Shown in pieces: positions 50,497 to 62,417 of a stretch of 64,000 nucleotides of DNA. Made by a program: the position numbers and the translations under genes. The DNA comes from Microtetraspora niveoalba (GTDB lineage: Bacteria > Actinomycetota > Actinomycetes > Streptosporangiales > Streptosporangiaceae), in contig NZ_BBYM01000004.1 in assembly GCF_001570405.1 (NCBI RefSeq), forward strand, positions 1 to 64,000. The letters run 5' to 3'. The notes beneath the pieces were generated by a model. That model did not search any database. It saw only the letters and a program-made list of their open reading frames with translations, and had not been told where the DNA came from. Each line of letters starts with the position of its first letter. The stretch's first letter is position 1.

Positions 50497-51924
50497 GTGA
50501 GTGACAAGCCGCGTATCCCGAATGTCCTGGCCTCCCGCTACGCCTCCGCGGAGCTGGCCCGTCTGTGGTCTCCCGAACACAAGGTGGTGCTTGAGCGCCG
50601 GTTGTGGCTGGCCGTGCTGAAGGCGCAGGCCGACCTCGGGGTGGAGGTGCCGGCCGGGGCGGTGACCGACTACGAGAAGGTGGTCGAGCAGGTCGATCTC
50701 GGCTCGATCGCCGCGCGTGAGCGGGTCACCCGGCACGACGTGAAGGCGCGCATCGAGGAGTTCAACGCGCTGGCCGGGCATGAGCAGGTGCACAAGGGGA
50801 TGACCTCGCGTGACCTGACCGAGAACGTCGAGCAGTTGCAGGTGCGCGAGAGCCTGCTGCTGGTGCGGGCGCGGACGGTGGCGCTGCTGTCGCGGCTGGC
50901 CCGGCTCGCGGCGCGGCACTCGGAGCTGGTGATGGCGGGGCGGTCGCACAACGTGGCCGCGCAGGCGACGACGCTGGGCAAGCGGTTCGCGACGGCCGCC
51001 GACGAGCTGCTGGTGGCGTTCGGGCGGCTGGAGGACCTGATCGGGCGGTATCCGCTGCGCGGGATCAAGGGGCCGGTCGGGACCGCGCAGGACATGCTGG
51101 ACCTGCTGGGGTCGCAGGAGAGGCTCGCGGAGCTGGAGGACCGGGTCGCCGCGCATCTGGGGTTCGCGCACCGGTTCACCAGCGTGGGCCAGGTGTATCC
51201 GCGGTCGCTGGACTACGACGTGTTGTCGGCGCTGGTGCAGCTCGCGGCGGCGCCGTCGTCGCTGGCCAAGACGATCCGGCTGATGGCCGGGCACGAGCTG
51301 GTGACGGAGGGGTTCAAGGAGGGCCAGGTCGGGTCCTCCGCGATGCCGCACAAGATGAACACGCGGTCGTGCGAGCGGGTGAACGGGCTGACGGTGATCC
51401 TGCGCGGGTACGCGTCGATGGCGGGTGAGCTGGCCGGGGACCAGTGGAACGAGGGGGACGTGTCCTGCTCGGTCGTGCGCCGGGTGGCGCTGCCGGACGC
51501 GTTCTTCGCGTTCGACGGGCTGGTGGAGACGATGCTGACGGTGCTGGACGAGTTCGGCGCGTTCCCGGCGGTGGTCGAGGCGGAGCTGGACCGGTACCTG
51601 CCGTTCCTGGGCACGACGAAGATGCTGATGGCGGCGGTGCGCGCGGGGGTCGGCCGGGAGACCGGGCACGAGCTGATCAAGGAGCACGCGGTGGCGTCGG
51701 CGCTGGCGATGCGGTCGCAGGGGTCGGCGAACGCGCTGCTGGACCGGCTGGCGGCCGACGAGCGGTTCCCGCTGGATCGGGAGCGGCTGGACGCGCTGCT
51801 GGCCGACCGGATCTCGTTCACCGGCGCCGCGTCGGGGCAGGTGGCGGCGGTGGTCGAGCGGGTGGGCGAGGTCGCGGCGCGTTACCCGGAGGCGGCCGCG
51901 TACGTGCCGGGCGCGATCCTGTGA
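50497..51924 (+). CDS. purB: Adenylosuccinate lyase
   Basis: A 475-residue fumarase/aspartase-superfamily enzyme. The signature loop is GSSAMPHKMN, the catalytic-His region TSRDLTENVEQ, and GRSHNVAAQATTLGKR follows, all as in PurB. It removes fumarate from SAICAR and adenylosuccinate in purine synthesis. This long actinobacterial version (about 470 residues) is typical. The start is GTG 50497. Its TGA overlaps the GTG of the acetyltransferase (GTGA). This is one of the few core metabolic genes in the window; the rest of the pur pathway is elsewhere. Confidence 0.95.
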   Translation: MSDKPRIPNVLASRYASAELARLWSPEHKVVLERRLWLAVLKAQADLGVEVPAGAVTDYEKVVEQVDLGSIAARERVTRHDVKARIEEFNALAGHEQVHKGMTSRDLTENVEQLQVRESLLLVRARTVALLSRLARLAARHSELVMAGRSHNVAAQATTLGKRFATAADELLVAFGRLEDLIGRYPLRGIKGPVGTAQDMLDLLGSQERLAELEDRVAAHLGFAHRFTSVGQVYPRSLDYDVLSALVQLAAAPSSLAKTIRLMAGHELVTEGFKEGQVGSSAMPHKMNTRSCERVNGLTVILRGYASMAGELAGDQWNEGDVSCSVVRRVALPDAFFAFDGLVETMLTVLDEFGAFPAVVEAELDRYLPFLGTTKMLMAAVRAGVGRETGHELIKEHAVASALAMRSQGSANALLDRLAADERFPLDRERLDALLADRISFTGAASGQVAAVVERVGEVAARYPEAAAYVPGAIL

Positions 51925-52781
51925 CGGCGGACGGGGACCCCGTCCCGGCGGCTCCGGCGTCGTCCCCTGTGGCGTCCCCTGTGGCGTCCCCTGTGGCGTC
52001 GCGGGGACGGGCCGGGACGCCGCGCGAGCTGGTCACGGTCGCCGAAGTGGTCGAGGCGTGCGAGGACGACGACCTGGTCGTGTGGGCCGCGCAGGGGATG
52101 CGGCCCGGGGTGCGGGCCTGGGCGCTGGGTGACGCGGTCGCGGTGGCGAGCCCGGGGGCGTCGCGGCGCGACCGGCTGGCGATCCGCGGGAGCCTGGCCT
52201 GCGCCCTCCCCCTCCTGCGGCACGCGCTGGCGGAGGCGGGGCCGACGTACCGGCCGTTCGGGGACGCCGAGCTGGTGGCGGCGGTGTCGGCGGAGGTCGA
52301 GGGGCTGACCGAGGCGGTCGGTTTCTCGTGGATGGTCACCCGGGCGCTCGCGCCCTCCGCCGCGGCGCCCTCCGACGAGGCGTGCGAGGAGGGGGAGGCC
52401 GGGTGGCTGGCGCCGCGGGCCGAGCCGGAGGTCGCCGGGCTGCTGGCCCTGGCCCACCCCTCGTCGTACGCCGTTCCGGGCATCGCCCGGGTGTCGCGGT
52501 GGGCCGGGGTGCGGGACGGGTCGGGGGAGCTGGTGGCGGTCGCGGCCGACGCCTGGTCCGCGCCGACGGTGGGGCTCATGGCGGGGGTGGCGACGGCCGC
52601 GTCCGCCCGGGGGCGGGGCCTGGCCGAGCGGGTGTGCCGGTTCGTGACGGCGGCCCTGCTCGCCGGGCACGGCCGGGCCGCGCTGATGGTGGACGACTGG
52701 AACGAATCGGCGCTGCGGCTGTACGAGCGTATGGGGTACGCGCGGCGGCGGGTGGCGGCGAACCGGGTCGGCGGGCTGTGA
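51921..52781 (+). CDS. GNAT-family acetyltransferase (FR47-like)
   Basis: A 286-residue protein. The C-terminal GNAT fold shows the acetyl-CoA binding region VATAASARGRGLAERVCRFVTA and the strand-helix end DDWNESALRLYERMGYARRR. The N-terminal half contains another, decayed-looking domain. Residues about 13-27 come from a 12-bp tandem repeat (SPVASPVASPVAS). GTG 51921 overlaps the purB stop, so it is co-translated with purB, a link I cannot explain. The substrate is unknown. Confidence 0.8.
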   Translation: MTADGDPVPAAPASSPVASPVASPVASRGRAGTPRELVTVAEVVEACEDDDLVVWAAQGMRPGVRAWALGDAVAVASPGASRRDRLAIRGSLACALPLLRHALAEAGPTYRPFGDAELVAAVSAEVEGLTEAVGFSWMVTRALAPSAAAPSDEACEEGEAGWLAPRAEPEVAGLLALAHPSSYAVPGIARVSRWAGVRDGSGELVAVAADAWSAPTVGLMAGVATAASARGRGLAERVCRFVTAALLAGHGRAALMVDDWNESALRLYERMGYARRRVAANRVGGL

Positions 52782-52817
52782 CGCCGGGCCCGGGGTCAGG
52801 CGAGCAGGGCCCGGCGA

Positions 52818-52873
52818 GCAGCGTCAGGTGAGCAGCGTCAGGTGAGCAGCGTCAGGTGAGCAGCGTCAGGTGA
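52818..52873. repeat. Four exact 14-bp tandem repeats at HAD gene 3' end
   Basis: AGCAGCGTCAGGTG is repeated four times without change. On the minus strand each copy contains TCACCTGA, and the HAD phosphatase stop (52866-52868) falls in the last copy. Slippage would add copies beyond the stop without altering the protein. Confidence 0.85.
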
Positions 52874-53561
52874 GCAGGGCGGGGAGCTCGCGCAGCGAGG
52901 TGATGCGCGGCGGCGTGGGCGGCCCGCCGGTGTGGCCGGTGCCGTGCCGGTCGAGCCAGACGCCGCGCATGCCGACCCGGGCCGGCCCGATCGCGTCGCG
53001 TTCGCGGTCGTCTCCGACGAGGAGGATCTCGGTCGGGCGCAGTCCGAGCTTGGCGGCGGCGGCCAGGTAGCACTCGGGGGCGGGTTTGAAGGCGCCGCCA
53101 AGCGCGTCCGGGGTGAGGACGGGGTCGAGGCGGTCCATCAGGCCGATGCGGCGGAGCTTGGCCTCCTGCTGCACGGGCTCGCCGTTGGTGAGGACGCCGA
53201 GGGTGAGGCCGCGCCCGGACAGGGCGTCCACCGTGTCGGCGGCGTCGGGGAACGCCGCCCAGGCCGTCTCGTAGTGCACGAGGAACTCCGCGTAGGCCGC
53301 GTCGAGATCGGCGGGGAGGGGCAGGCGGAGGCGGCCGCAGAAGTCGCGGAGCCGTCTGCGGCGCTGTTCGGCGAAGGAGCATTCGCTGGCGTGCCAGGCG
53401 GGCAGGTGCCGCCGCTCGAGGTCCAGCCACAGGGCGAGGACGCCGGCGGGCGGCTCGTGGCCGGGCACGAGCGTACGGGTCCAGGCGGTGGCGGCGTGGG
53501 CGACCGCGGCGCGGTGGTCGAAAAGGGTCTCGTCGAGGTCGAAGAGCACCGCTCTGATCAT
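52866..53561 (-). CDS. HAD-superfamily hydrolase (IA subfamily)
   Basis: A 231-residue haloacid dehalogenase-like phosphatase. Motif I is VLFDLDETLFD (residues 5-15), motif II is GVLTNGE, and the motif III Lys is in GAFKPAPECY. Motif IV is LLVGDDRERDAIG, and a helical cap follows motif I. Members dephosphorylate small metabolites; some are pyrimidine or flavin phosphatases. The start is ATG 53561; the frame to 53861 is not used. It ends inside a 14-bp repeat array and is divergent from the MerR gene. Confidence 0.88.
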   Translation of the reverse strand: MIRAVLFDLDETLFDHRAAVAHAATAWTRTLVPGHEPPAGVLALWLDLERRHLPAWHASECSFAEQRRRRLRDFCGRLRLPLPADLDAAYAEFLVHYETAWAAFPDAADTVDALSGRGLTLGVLTNGEPVQQEAKLRRIGLMDRLDPVLTPDALGGAFKPAPECYLAAAAKLGLRPTEILLVGDDRERDAIGPARVGMRGVWLDRHGTGHTGGPPTPPRITSLRELPALLT

Positions 53562-53759
53562 GAGTTCATCCTCGCGTCCGGGTTTCGGCGGATCGGGCCC
53601 GGACCGGCGGCGGGTCGCCCGTGGCGGCGCCCGGCGGGGTCCGGAGTCCGGCGAACCGCCGCGACCCGATCTTTCCTGGCATGTGATCTCGGAGCCGAAG
53701 GTACTGCACCGCGGGGCGGTGGCGGGGGTGATCGGGGGCGGCGGGGGTGCGGTGGACTC

Positions 53760-53771
53760 TTCCCCCGGGGG
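53760..53771. promoter_or_regulatory. Palindrome just upstream of MerR gene
   Basis: TCCCCCGGGGGA is a perfect 12-bp palindrome 7 bp before the MerR start, in a longer imperfect repeat (CTCT...AGAG). It could be an operator, but it also contains the ribosome-binding purines, so it may simply be GC-rich coincidence. Confidence 0.3.
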
Positions 53772-53778
53772 AGAGGCC

Positions 53779-54840
53779 ATGCTGGGGCGTGTGAACGACG
53801 ACCTGCTGTCCATCGGGCAGTTCGCGCGGCTGGCCCGGCTCAGCGTCAAGCAACTGCGCAACTACGCCGATCTCGGGCTGCTGCCGCCCGCGTGGATCGA
53901 TCCGGACAGCGGCTACCGCTACTACCGGGCGGGGCAGGCGCGGGCGGCTCTGTCCATCGGGCTGCTGCGCTCGCTCGACGTGCCGCTGGCCGTGGTGGCG
54001 ACGGTGATCGAGTCCATGGCGTACGCGCCGGACGAACCGGATCCGGCCGAGCCGGTGGTCGGGATGGGGGCGGGGGACCGGAGGGCCGCCGCCGCGCTCG
54101 CCCGCGTACGCGACGATCTGGAGGCCGAGCTGGCGCGCCGCCGCCGGACGCTGCGGACCCTGGAACGCATCCTCGAGGACGGCCTGCCCACCCCCGAGGT
54201 GGGTGTGGTGTCCGAGCCGCCGCGCCGGGTGGCGATGCTGCGTGATGTCGCCGCCTCGCCGGAGGACATCGGCAAGGTCACCTCGGCCTGCGTCGCCCGG
54301 CTGGTGTCGGCGCTGTGGGCGTCCCGGTCCGCCGCGTCTCAGCCCCCCGCGCCCGGGGCTTCCAGGACAGGAGCGCCGTCGGCGGGGGAGGTCGGGCCGG
54401 TGCGGCTCGTCGGCCTGTTTCCAGTGGACTTCGAGGACACCATCCCGATCACAATCGCGGTCGTGCTTCCGGAGCGTCCCGGGCGGGCCGACGTGCAGCG
54501 GCGTGGCGTGGCTCCCGGCGGACCGGCGCACGAGCCGGAGGAGACGACGGCGGGCGCCGGACGTGCGGCGTGGGAGGGCCCGGACACGGCCGGGGCGTGG
54601 GACGACCTGCCCCCGGGGACGTGGCCGGACATCCTGCCCGGCGGCGTGTTCGCCCGCGCCACCCACGTGGGGCCGTACGACCAGATCGGGCTCACCGCGC
54701 ATTCCCTGCTGGCCTGGTGCGCCGAACGCGGCCACCTGCCCGCCGGGCCGCTGCGCGAGGTCTACGTCGACGATCCCTCGGTCACGCCACCGGAGCGGCT
54801 GGTCACCCATCTGATGATCCCGTTGCGGGATCGCCTCTGA
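53779..54840 (+). CDS. MerR-family regulator with GyrI-like effector domain
   Basis: A 353-residue BmrR-like regulator. The N-terminal MerR domain has LLSIGQFARLARLSVKQLRNYADLGLLPP and the wing DPDSGYRYY. A coiled-coil dimer helix follows (LEAELARRRRTLRTLERIL). The C-terminal GyrI-like domain (RVAMLRDV near 155; GGVFARATHVGPYDQIGLTAHSLLAWCA) binds cationic or lipophilic ligands. A disordered Pro/Gly/Thr-rich insert sits within the effector domain. ATG 53779 is preceded by GGGGGAGAGG. Targets are unknown; the UvrA-like gene converges after a shared terminator. Confidence 0.87.
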   Translation: MLGRVNDDLLSIGQFARLARLSVKQLRNYADLGLLPPAWIDPDSGYRYYRAGQARAALSIGLLRSLDVPLAVVATVIESMAYAPDEPDPAEPVVGMGAGDRRAAAALARVRDDLEAELARRRRTLRTLERILEDGLPTPEVGVVSEPPRRVAMLRDVAASPEDIGKVTSACVARLVSALWASRSAASQPPAPGASRTGAPSAGEVGPVRLVGLFPVDFEDTIPITIAVVLPERPGRADVQRRGVAPGGPAHEPEETTAGAGRAAWEGPDTAGAWDDLPPGTWPDILPGGVFARATHVGPYDQIGLTAHSLLAWCAERGHLPAGPLREVYVDDPSVTPPERLVTHLMIPLRDRL

Positions 54841-54972
54841 CACCCGAGGCCGGCGGAGTCGCCGTGACGAGGCCGGTCGCGGCCGACGACGTTGTCTCGC
54901 GGGGCGGTCGTGCTCGACCGGTCGGCCGCAGGAGGCCCGAGGCGATCGGCGCGGGCGCTCGATCCTCCCGGG

Positions 54973-55010
54973 GTGGGACGAGTCCGGACAGGTGACAGGA
55001 CTCGTCCCAC
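54973..55010. terminator. Bidirectional terminator between MerR and UvrA-like genes
   Basis: The perfect 13-bp arms GTGGGACGAGTCC (54973-54985) and GGACTCGTCCCAC (54998-55010) enclose a 12-nt loop between two convergent genes. Confidence 0.8.
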
Positions 55011-55030
55011 GGTGTCCGCGAGGGCCTCGG

Positions 55031-57346
<2,316 letters not shown>

Positions 57347-57493
57347 CGTGTCTCCATCTGTTGGGTCGGGACCGCCTGCACGGTCTCCCTCGGCGTCGCC
57401 GGCCTCGATCTAACCAGCTTCGGCCGACACTTCCGGTTCCCCTTCGTCGGCGCGGGCGCGGCGACGGCCTCCTGCCGACCTGGTGAGGACGCC

Positions 57494-57904
57494 TCAGCGG
57501 ATCTCGTTGATGCGGATCAGGTTGCCGGCGGGATCGCGGACGGCGCAGTCGCGAACGCCGTACGGCTGCTCGGTCGGCTCCTGCACGACTTCGGCGTCGC
57601 CGGCCCGCAGCCGCTCGAAGGTGGCGTCGAGGTCGGTGGCGGCCAGCGTGATGATGCCGTAGGTGCCCTTGGCCATCATCTCGGTGACGGTGCGGCGCTC
57701 GTCCTCGGTGATGCCGGGGCCGGCGGCCGGCGGGTGCAGGACGATGGACGTGCCGGGCTGGTTGACGGGGCCGACGGTGATCCAGCGCATCCCGTTGTAT
57801 CCGACGTCGCCCCGGACCTCGAAGCCGAGGGTGTCGCGATAGAAGGCGAGGGCCGCGTCCGCGTCGTCATGCGGGAGGAAGGCCGAGTGGATGGTGATTT
57901 CCAT
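57494..57904 (-). CDS. VOC-family protein (glyoxalase-like), copy 1
   Basis: A 136-residue VOC fold with HSAFLPHDDADAALAFYRDTLGFEVRGDVG at the start and QPYGVRDCAVRDPAGNLIRINE at the end. Both metal-site positions typical of glyoxalase/bleomycin-resistance proteins are plausible. It is closely similar to the product of 58699-59109. ATG 57904 is preferred; an ATG three codons earlier is possible. It follows an AraC regulator on the same strand and may be controlled by it. Confidence 0.87.
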   Translation of the reverse strand: MEITIHSAFLPHDDADAALAFYRDTLGFEVRGDVGYNGMRWITVGPVNQPGTSIVLHPPAAGPGITEDERRTVTEMMAKGTYGIITLAATDLDATFERLRAGDAEVVQEPTEQPYGVRDCAVRDPAGNLIRINEIR

Positions 57905-57920
57905 GGCCGTCATGCTAGGT

Positions 57921-57960
57921 CGTGCCCGACCGTGCCCGACCGTGCCCGACCGTGCCCGAC
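57921..57960. repeat. Four exact 10-bp tandem repeats
   Basis: CGTGCCCGAC is repeated four times without change, 17 bp before the VOC start and between it and the AraC stop. It may alter spacing to the VOC promoter or ribosome site as the copy number changes. Confidence 0.9.
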
Positions 57961-57999
57961 CTGCCGTTCCTGACTGCCGCGCGCTGGGGGCGGCAGGTG

Positions 58000-58608
<609 letters not shown>

Positions 58609-58698
58609 TTCTCCTTCGTCGCGTGGCCGTCGTCGCGTTCACGCGCCGCGCGTGGAAACACCCGCCGGCGCCAGGTCACGGCAGCATCGCCGGACGGC

Positions 58699-59109
58699 TC
58701 AGGGCAACTGCTGGATGCGGACCTGGTTGCCCGCGGGATCGCGGAAGGCGCAGTCGCGGATTCCGTACGGCTGCGTGATCGGCTCCTGCACGACCTCGGC
58801 CCCGCCGGCCTGCACCCGGGTGAAGACGCCGTCCAGATCGGAGGTGGCCAGGACGACGCGGGCGTAGGTGCCCTTGGCCATCATCTCGGCGATCATGCGG
58901 CGCTCCTCCTCGGTGATGCCGGGATCGGCCGCCGGCGGGTGCAGGACGATGGACGTGCCGGGTCGCCCGGCCGGGCCGATCGTCAGCCAGCGCATCTTGC
59001 CGTTCCCGACGTCGCTTCGGACCTCGAAGCCGAGGATGTCGCGATAGAAGGCCAGGGAGGCGTCCGGGTCGTCATGCGGAAGGAAGGTCCAGTGAATGGT
59101 GAGATCCAT
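58699..59109 (-). CDS. VOC-family protein (glyoxalase-like), copy 2
   Basis: A 136-residue protein of the same length as copy 1 and nearly co-linear with it (HWTFLPHDDPDASLAFYRDILGFEVRSDVG; QPYGIRDCAFRDPAGNQVRIQQ). VOC proteins bind metal and open or isomerise small molecules, or bind drugs. The start is ATG 59109. Upstream bases CCATGGCGGCAACGCTAGGT resemble those before copy 1, marking a duplicated segment. It is probably co-transcribed with the AraC gene 90 bp downstream. Confidence 0.87.
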   Translation of the reverse strand: MDLTIHWTFLPHDDPDASLAFYRDILGFEVRSDVGNGKMRWLTIGPAGRPGTSIVLHPPAADPGITEEERRMIAEMMAKGTYARVVLATSDLDGVFTRVQAGGAEVVQEPITQPYGIRDCAFRDPAGNQVRIQQLP

Positions 59110-59126
59110 GGCGGCAACGCTAGGTG

Positions 59127-59195
59127 CCGCTCCGTGACCCGCGCTTCTCGATTCCTGACCGGTCCGCTCACCTGCCTCACCACGCACGACGGCAT
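59127..59195 (-). pseudogene. 3' stub of a second AraC gene
   Basis: The minus strand reads MPSCVVRQVSGPVRNREAR, almost the C-terminus of the AraC gene at 58000 (GMPSCVATQVTRPVR...RNREAP). Nothing of the DNA-binding domain remains. It ends just before VOC copy 2. The full AraC-VOC pair was evidently duplicated and this AraC copy then deleted. Confidence 0.6.
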
Positions 59196-59234
59196 CGGAC
59201 CCTGCGGGGGAGCCTTCCGGCGCGCGGCAGGGGG

Positions 59235-60401
59235 TCAAGCCGAGGTCTGGCCTCCCGCCATGCCGCCCGCGTCCACTGGGCCGTCCATTGAGCCGCTCCC
59301 GCCGTCCGCAGGGCCGCCGGACGGGCCTGCCGCGGGGCCGTCTCCACCGGGACGGCGGCCGCGCAGCAGGGGATGCGCCCGCATCGCCACCTCCAGCTCC
59401 CCGGGGAGCTCGTCGCGATACCGCCCGAGCGTCGACAGGTCGCTGTGCCCCAGCACCCGCCGCACCGCGTCCATGTCCGTGCCGTCGGCGAGCAGGTGCG
59501 TCGCGGTCGTGTGCCGCAGCCCGTGGGGCGTCACCTCACGCCGCCGCCCCGGCTCCACCCGCCGCCGCACCCGGTCGATCACCCCCTGCACGTCGCCGCG
59601 GGCCAGCCGCCTGCCCCGCCACGACAGCAGCAGCGCCTTCTCCTCTCGACTCGCCGCCCGCGCCTCGACATAGGCGTCGAACGCCTCAGCCACGTCACGG
59701 GGAAGCGGGACGTCCCGCGTCCGGCCGCCCTTGCCGAAGATCCGCCAGTAGCGCACGCCGTCGTTGGTGTAGAAATCCTCCACATTCGCGCGTACCAGCT
59801 CCGACACCCGGGGCCCGACCGTCGCCAGCAGCAGCACGATCAACGCGTCACGGGCGTCGGTCCGCTGGTCCCGGCGGCGGGGCGGCTCCTCCACGGGGGA
59901 ACGCGCCGCCCCGATCAGCCCCTCCGCCTGCTCCTTGGTGAGCGCCCGCCGCTCCGGCCGCAGCCCGCCGCGCTCCCGCGCGGTCACCGTCGTCGCCGCC
60001 ATCGGGTTGAGCTGCACCCAGCCCGCCAGCGCCGCGTGCTTGAACAGCGCGGACACCGAACGGCGGAACCGCCCCTGCGACGCCGCGCTCTGCGTCCCCG
60101 CACCCGGACCCGCACCCGGACCCGCGGCGCCCGGGGAACCCGGCGCGTCCGCCGCGCGGGAGCGCCGCCGCTCGTCCGGTTTACGCGCGAACGCCAGCAA
60201 CACGGCGTCCACGTCCTCACCGGTCAGATCGTCCAGCACCCGGTCGGGGCCCGCCAGCCGCGCGAACGTGGCGACGTCCCGCGCGTACACCTCGGCGGTG
60301 GCGGGGGACAGCGCCCCGGTCAGCGTCTTGGCGCGGACCAGTTCCACGTAGCGATCCGCGGCCTCTTCCACCGTGATGCGGTTCAACCGAGCCGGAAGCA
60401 T
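59235..60401 (-). CDS. Tyrosine recombinase / site-specific integrase
   Basis: A 388-residue protein. A SAM-like core-binding domain (RITVEEAADRYVELV...) precedes a catalytic domain carrying Arg in VGPRVSELVR, Lys in GKGGRTRDVPLP, HGLRH, LGHSDLS and the tyrosine in STLGRYRDEL. The R-K-H-R-H-Y set is complete. A Gly/Pro/Ala linker and a 40-residue low-complexity tail are unusual. No attachment site, excisionase or phage gene is near, so it is either a XerD-like chromosomal recombinase or the relic of a mobile element. ATG 60401 was chosen; a GTG four codons earlier is possible. Confidence 0.85.
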   Translation of the reverse strand: MLPARLNRITVEEAADRYVELVRAKTLTGALSPATAEVYARDVATFARLAGPDRVLDDLTGEDVDAVLLAFARKPDERRRSRAADAPGSPGAAGPGAGPGAGTQSAASQGRFRRSVSALFKHAALAGWVQLNPMAATTVTARERGGLRPERRALTKEQAEGLIGAARSPVEEPPRRRDQRTDARDALIVLLLATVGPRVSELVRANVEDFYTNDGVRYWRIFGKGGRTRDVPLPRDVAEAFDAYVEARAASREEKALLLSWRGRRLARGDVQGVIDRVRRRVEPGRRREVTPHGLRHTTATHLLADGTDMDAVRRVLGHSDLSTLGRYRDELPGELEVAMRAHPLLRGRRPGGDGPAAGPSGGPADGGSGSMDGPVDAGGMAGGQTSA

Positions 60402-60626
60402 GATCCACACCGTATCCCGCGCCACCGACAACCGCGCGGCCGCCCGTAGGACTACCCGATCGAGGGATGCGCCCGCCCTGCCTGCCCGGAGAGGCTGGAT
60501 GACACGCCTTCCGGCGCGTCGCCGTACGGCCGGGAAGGCCGCGGACACCGACACACGCGGACGCAACGTCACGGAAGCGGACACGGCCGCGCCCACGAGC
60601 GCCGGCCGAGCGGGGGAGCGGCGCCG

Positions 60627-62063
60627 ATGGGAGCAGAGCAGCTCAAGGTCGTTCGCACCGCCATCCCGGCCCGCCTGGACCGGCTGCCCTGGTCGCGCTT
60701 CCACTGGCGGATCGTCGTCGGCCTGGGAACGGTGTGGATCCTCGACGGCATCGAAGTGACCATCGTCGGCGCCATCGCCCCCCGCATGACGGAACCGGGC
60801 AGCGGCATCGACCTCACCGCCGCCGACATCGGCACCGCCGCCGCCGTCTACGTGGCCGGAGCCTGCGCGGGAGCCCTGGTCTTCGGCCAGCTCACCGACC
60901 GCTACGGCCGCAAGAAACTGTTCATGATCACGCTCGCGCTGTACGTCGTCGCGACCGTGGCCACCGCCTTCTCCTTCGCCCCGTGGTACCTGTTCCTGTT
61001 CCGGTTCCTCACCGGAATGGGCATCGGGGGAGAGTACGCGGCCATCAACTCGGCGATCGACGAGCTCATCCCGGCCCGCAACCGCGGCCAGGTCGACCTC
61101 ACCATCAACGGCAGCTTCTGGGCCGGGTCCGCGCTCGGCAGCGCCGCCGCCCTGCTGCTGCTGTCCGCGCTGTTACCCGCCGCCATCGGGTGGCGGCTCG
61201 CCTTCGGCGTCGGCGGCCTCCTCGGCATCGGCATCATGGTCGTGCGCCGGCACGTCCCCGAGAGCCCCCGCTGGTTGTTCATCCACGGCCGCGAGCAGGA
61301 GGCCGAACGCATCGTCGGCGCCATCGAGACCGAGGTCCGCGCCGAGAGCGGACGCGAGCTCGCCCCGCCCCACGGCAGCATCACCGTGCGGCAGCGCCGC
61401 GCGATCCCGTTCCGGGACATCGCCGAGGTCGCGATCAGGCGCTACCCGCGGCGGACCGTCCTGGGGCTCGCCCTGTTCATCGGGCAGGCGTTCCTCTACA
61501 ACGCCGTCACGTTCGACCTCGGCACGATGCTGCACACGTTCTTCGGCGTCGCCTCCGGGGCCGTGCCGTACTTCATGGTGGTCTTCGCGTTCGGCAACTT
61601 CCTCGGGCCGCTCCTGCTCGGGCGGCTGTTCGACACGGTCGGACGCGTGCCGATGATCTCGGGGACCTACCTCGGCTCGGCCGTGCTCGCCGCGGTGCTC
61701 GCCGGGCTCCTGATGACCGGCGGGCTGACCGCCGTGTCGTTCGTCGCGATGGTCGCCCTCACGTTCTTCGTGGCGTCGGCGGGGGCCAGCTCGGCCTATC
61801 TCACCGTCAGCGAGATCTTCCCCATGGAGACCAGGGCGCTGGCGATCGCCCTCTTCTACGCCGTGGGCACGGGCATCGGCGGCATAACGGGGCCGCTGCT
61901 GTTCGGCGGGTTCATCGCCACCGGGAGCACGACCCTCGTCGCCGTCGGCTTCTTCATCGGGGCCGCCGCCATGGCGCTCGGCGGCGTCGCCGAGCTGGCC
62001 TTCGGCGTACGGGCCGAGCAGCAGTCGCTCGAACACATCGCCAAGCCGCTGACCGCGGAGTGA
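60627..62063 (+). CDS. MFS transporter, sugar/aromatic-acid porter type
   Basis: A 478-residue, 12-helix transporter. The loop 2-3 motif is GQLTDRYGRKKLF, helix 4-5 contains RFLTGMGIGGEYAAINSAIDELIP, and the central loop carries PESPRWLFIHGREQEAERIV. These mark the sugar porter / AAHS (aromatic acid:H+ symporter) type. An acidic residue in helix 1 (ILDGIEVTIVG) could take part in proton coupling. ATG 60627 has GGGGGAGCGG upstream. It is divergent from the recombinase with 225 bp between. The substrate is unknown. Confidence 0.88.
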   Translation: MGAEQLKVVRTAIPARLDRLPWSRFHWRIVVGLGTVWILDGIEVTIVGAIAPRMTEPGSGIDLTAADIGTAAAVYVAGACAGALVFGQLTDRYGRKKLFMITLALYVVATVATAFSFAPWYLFLFRFLTGMGIGGEYAAINSAIDELIPARNRGQVDLTINGSFWAGSALGSAAALLLLSALLPAAIGWRLAFGVGGLLGIGIMVVRRHVPESPRWLFIHGREQEAERIVGAIETEVRAESGRELAPPHGSITVRQRRAIPFRDIAEVAIRRYPRRTVLGLALFIGQAFLYNAVTFDLGTMLHTFFGVASGAVPYFMVVFAFGNFLGPLLLGRLFDTVGRVPMISGTYLGSAVLAAVLAGLLMTGGLTAVSFVAMVALTFFVASAGASSAYLTVSEIFPMETRALAIALFYAVGTGIGGITGPLLFGGFIATGSTTLVAVGFFIGAAAMALGGVAELAFGVRAEQQSLEHIAKPLTAE

Positions 62064-62087
62064 GCGCCGCCGCGAGGCCCGGGACGG

Positions 62088-62417
62088 TCAGGCGGACTCC
62101 ACGCCCGCGGCGGCCAGCGGCGCGGCGGGCTCCAGACGCCGGGTCATCCGCCGCTCGAACCACACCGTCGTGAACGGCGGCACCGCGCACACCAGACCGA
62201 GCACCACCGTGCCGAGGCTCCACCGCCCCGAACGCGCGGCCGCCAGCACGGCGAGCACGTAGAGCACGAACATCGCCCCGTGGATCGGCCCGAAGATCCG
62301 CACGCCGATCTCGCTGCCGACCACGATGTACTTGAAGAACATGCCGACGAGCAGCCCCGCCCAGGAGAACGCCTCGGCGATCGCGACGGCACGGAACAGG
62401 CGGAACGCGGAGGGCAT
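62088..62417 (-). CDS. DUF3817 membrane protein
   Basis: A 109-residue protein with three helices (FSWAGLLVGMFFKYIVVGSE; GAMFVLYVLAVLAAAR; LGTVVLGLVCAVPPFTTVWFERRM). This is the DUF3817 family, common in actinobacteria and of unknown function. The start is ATG 62417; no clear ribosome site lies immediately before it except CAGGAGCGG further up. It converges on the MFS gene at 62063, 24 bp away. Confidence 0.82.
   Translation of the reverse strand: MPSAFRLFRAVAIAEAFSWAGLLVGMFFKYIVVGSEIGVRIFGPIHGAMFVLYVLAVLAAARSGRWSLGTVVLGLVCAVPPFTTVWFERRMTRRLEPAAPLAAAGVESA

Noticed and set aside
59235-60401. Integrated phage or conjugative element
   Set aside because: The recombinase is complete, but no tRNA, att repeats, excisionase, replication or phage genes flank it.
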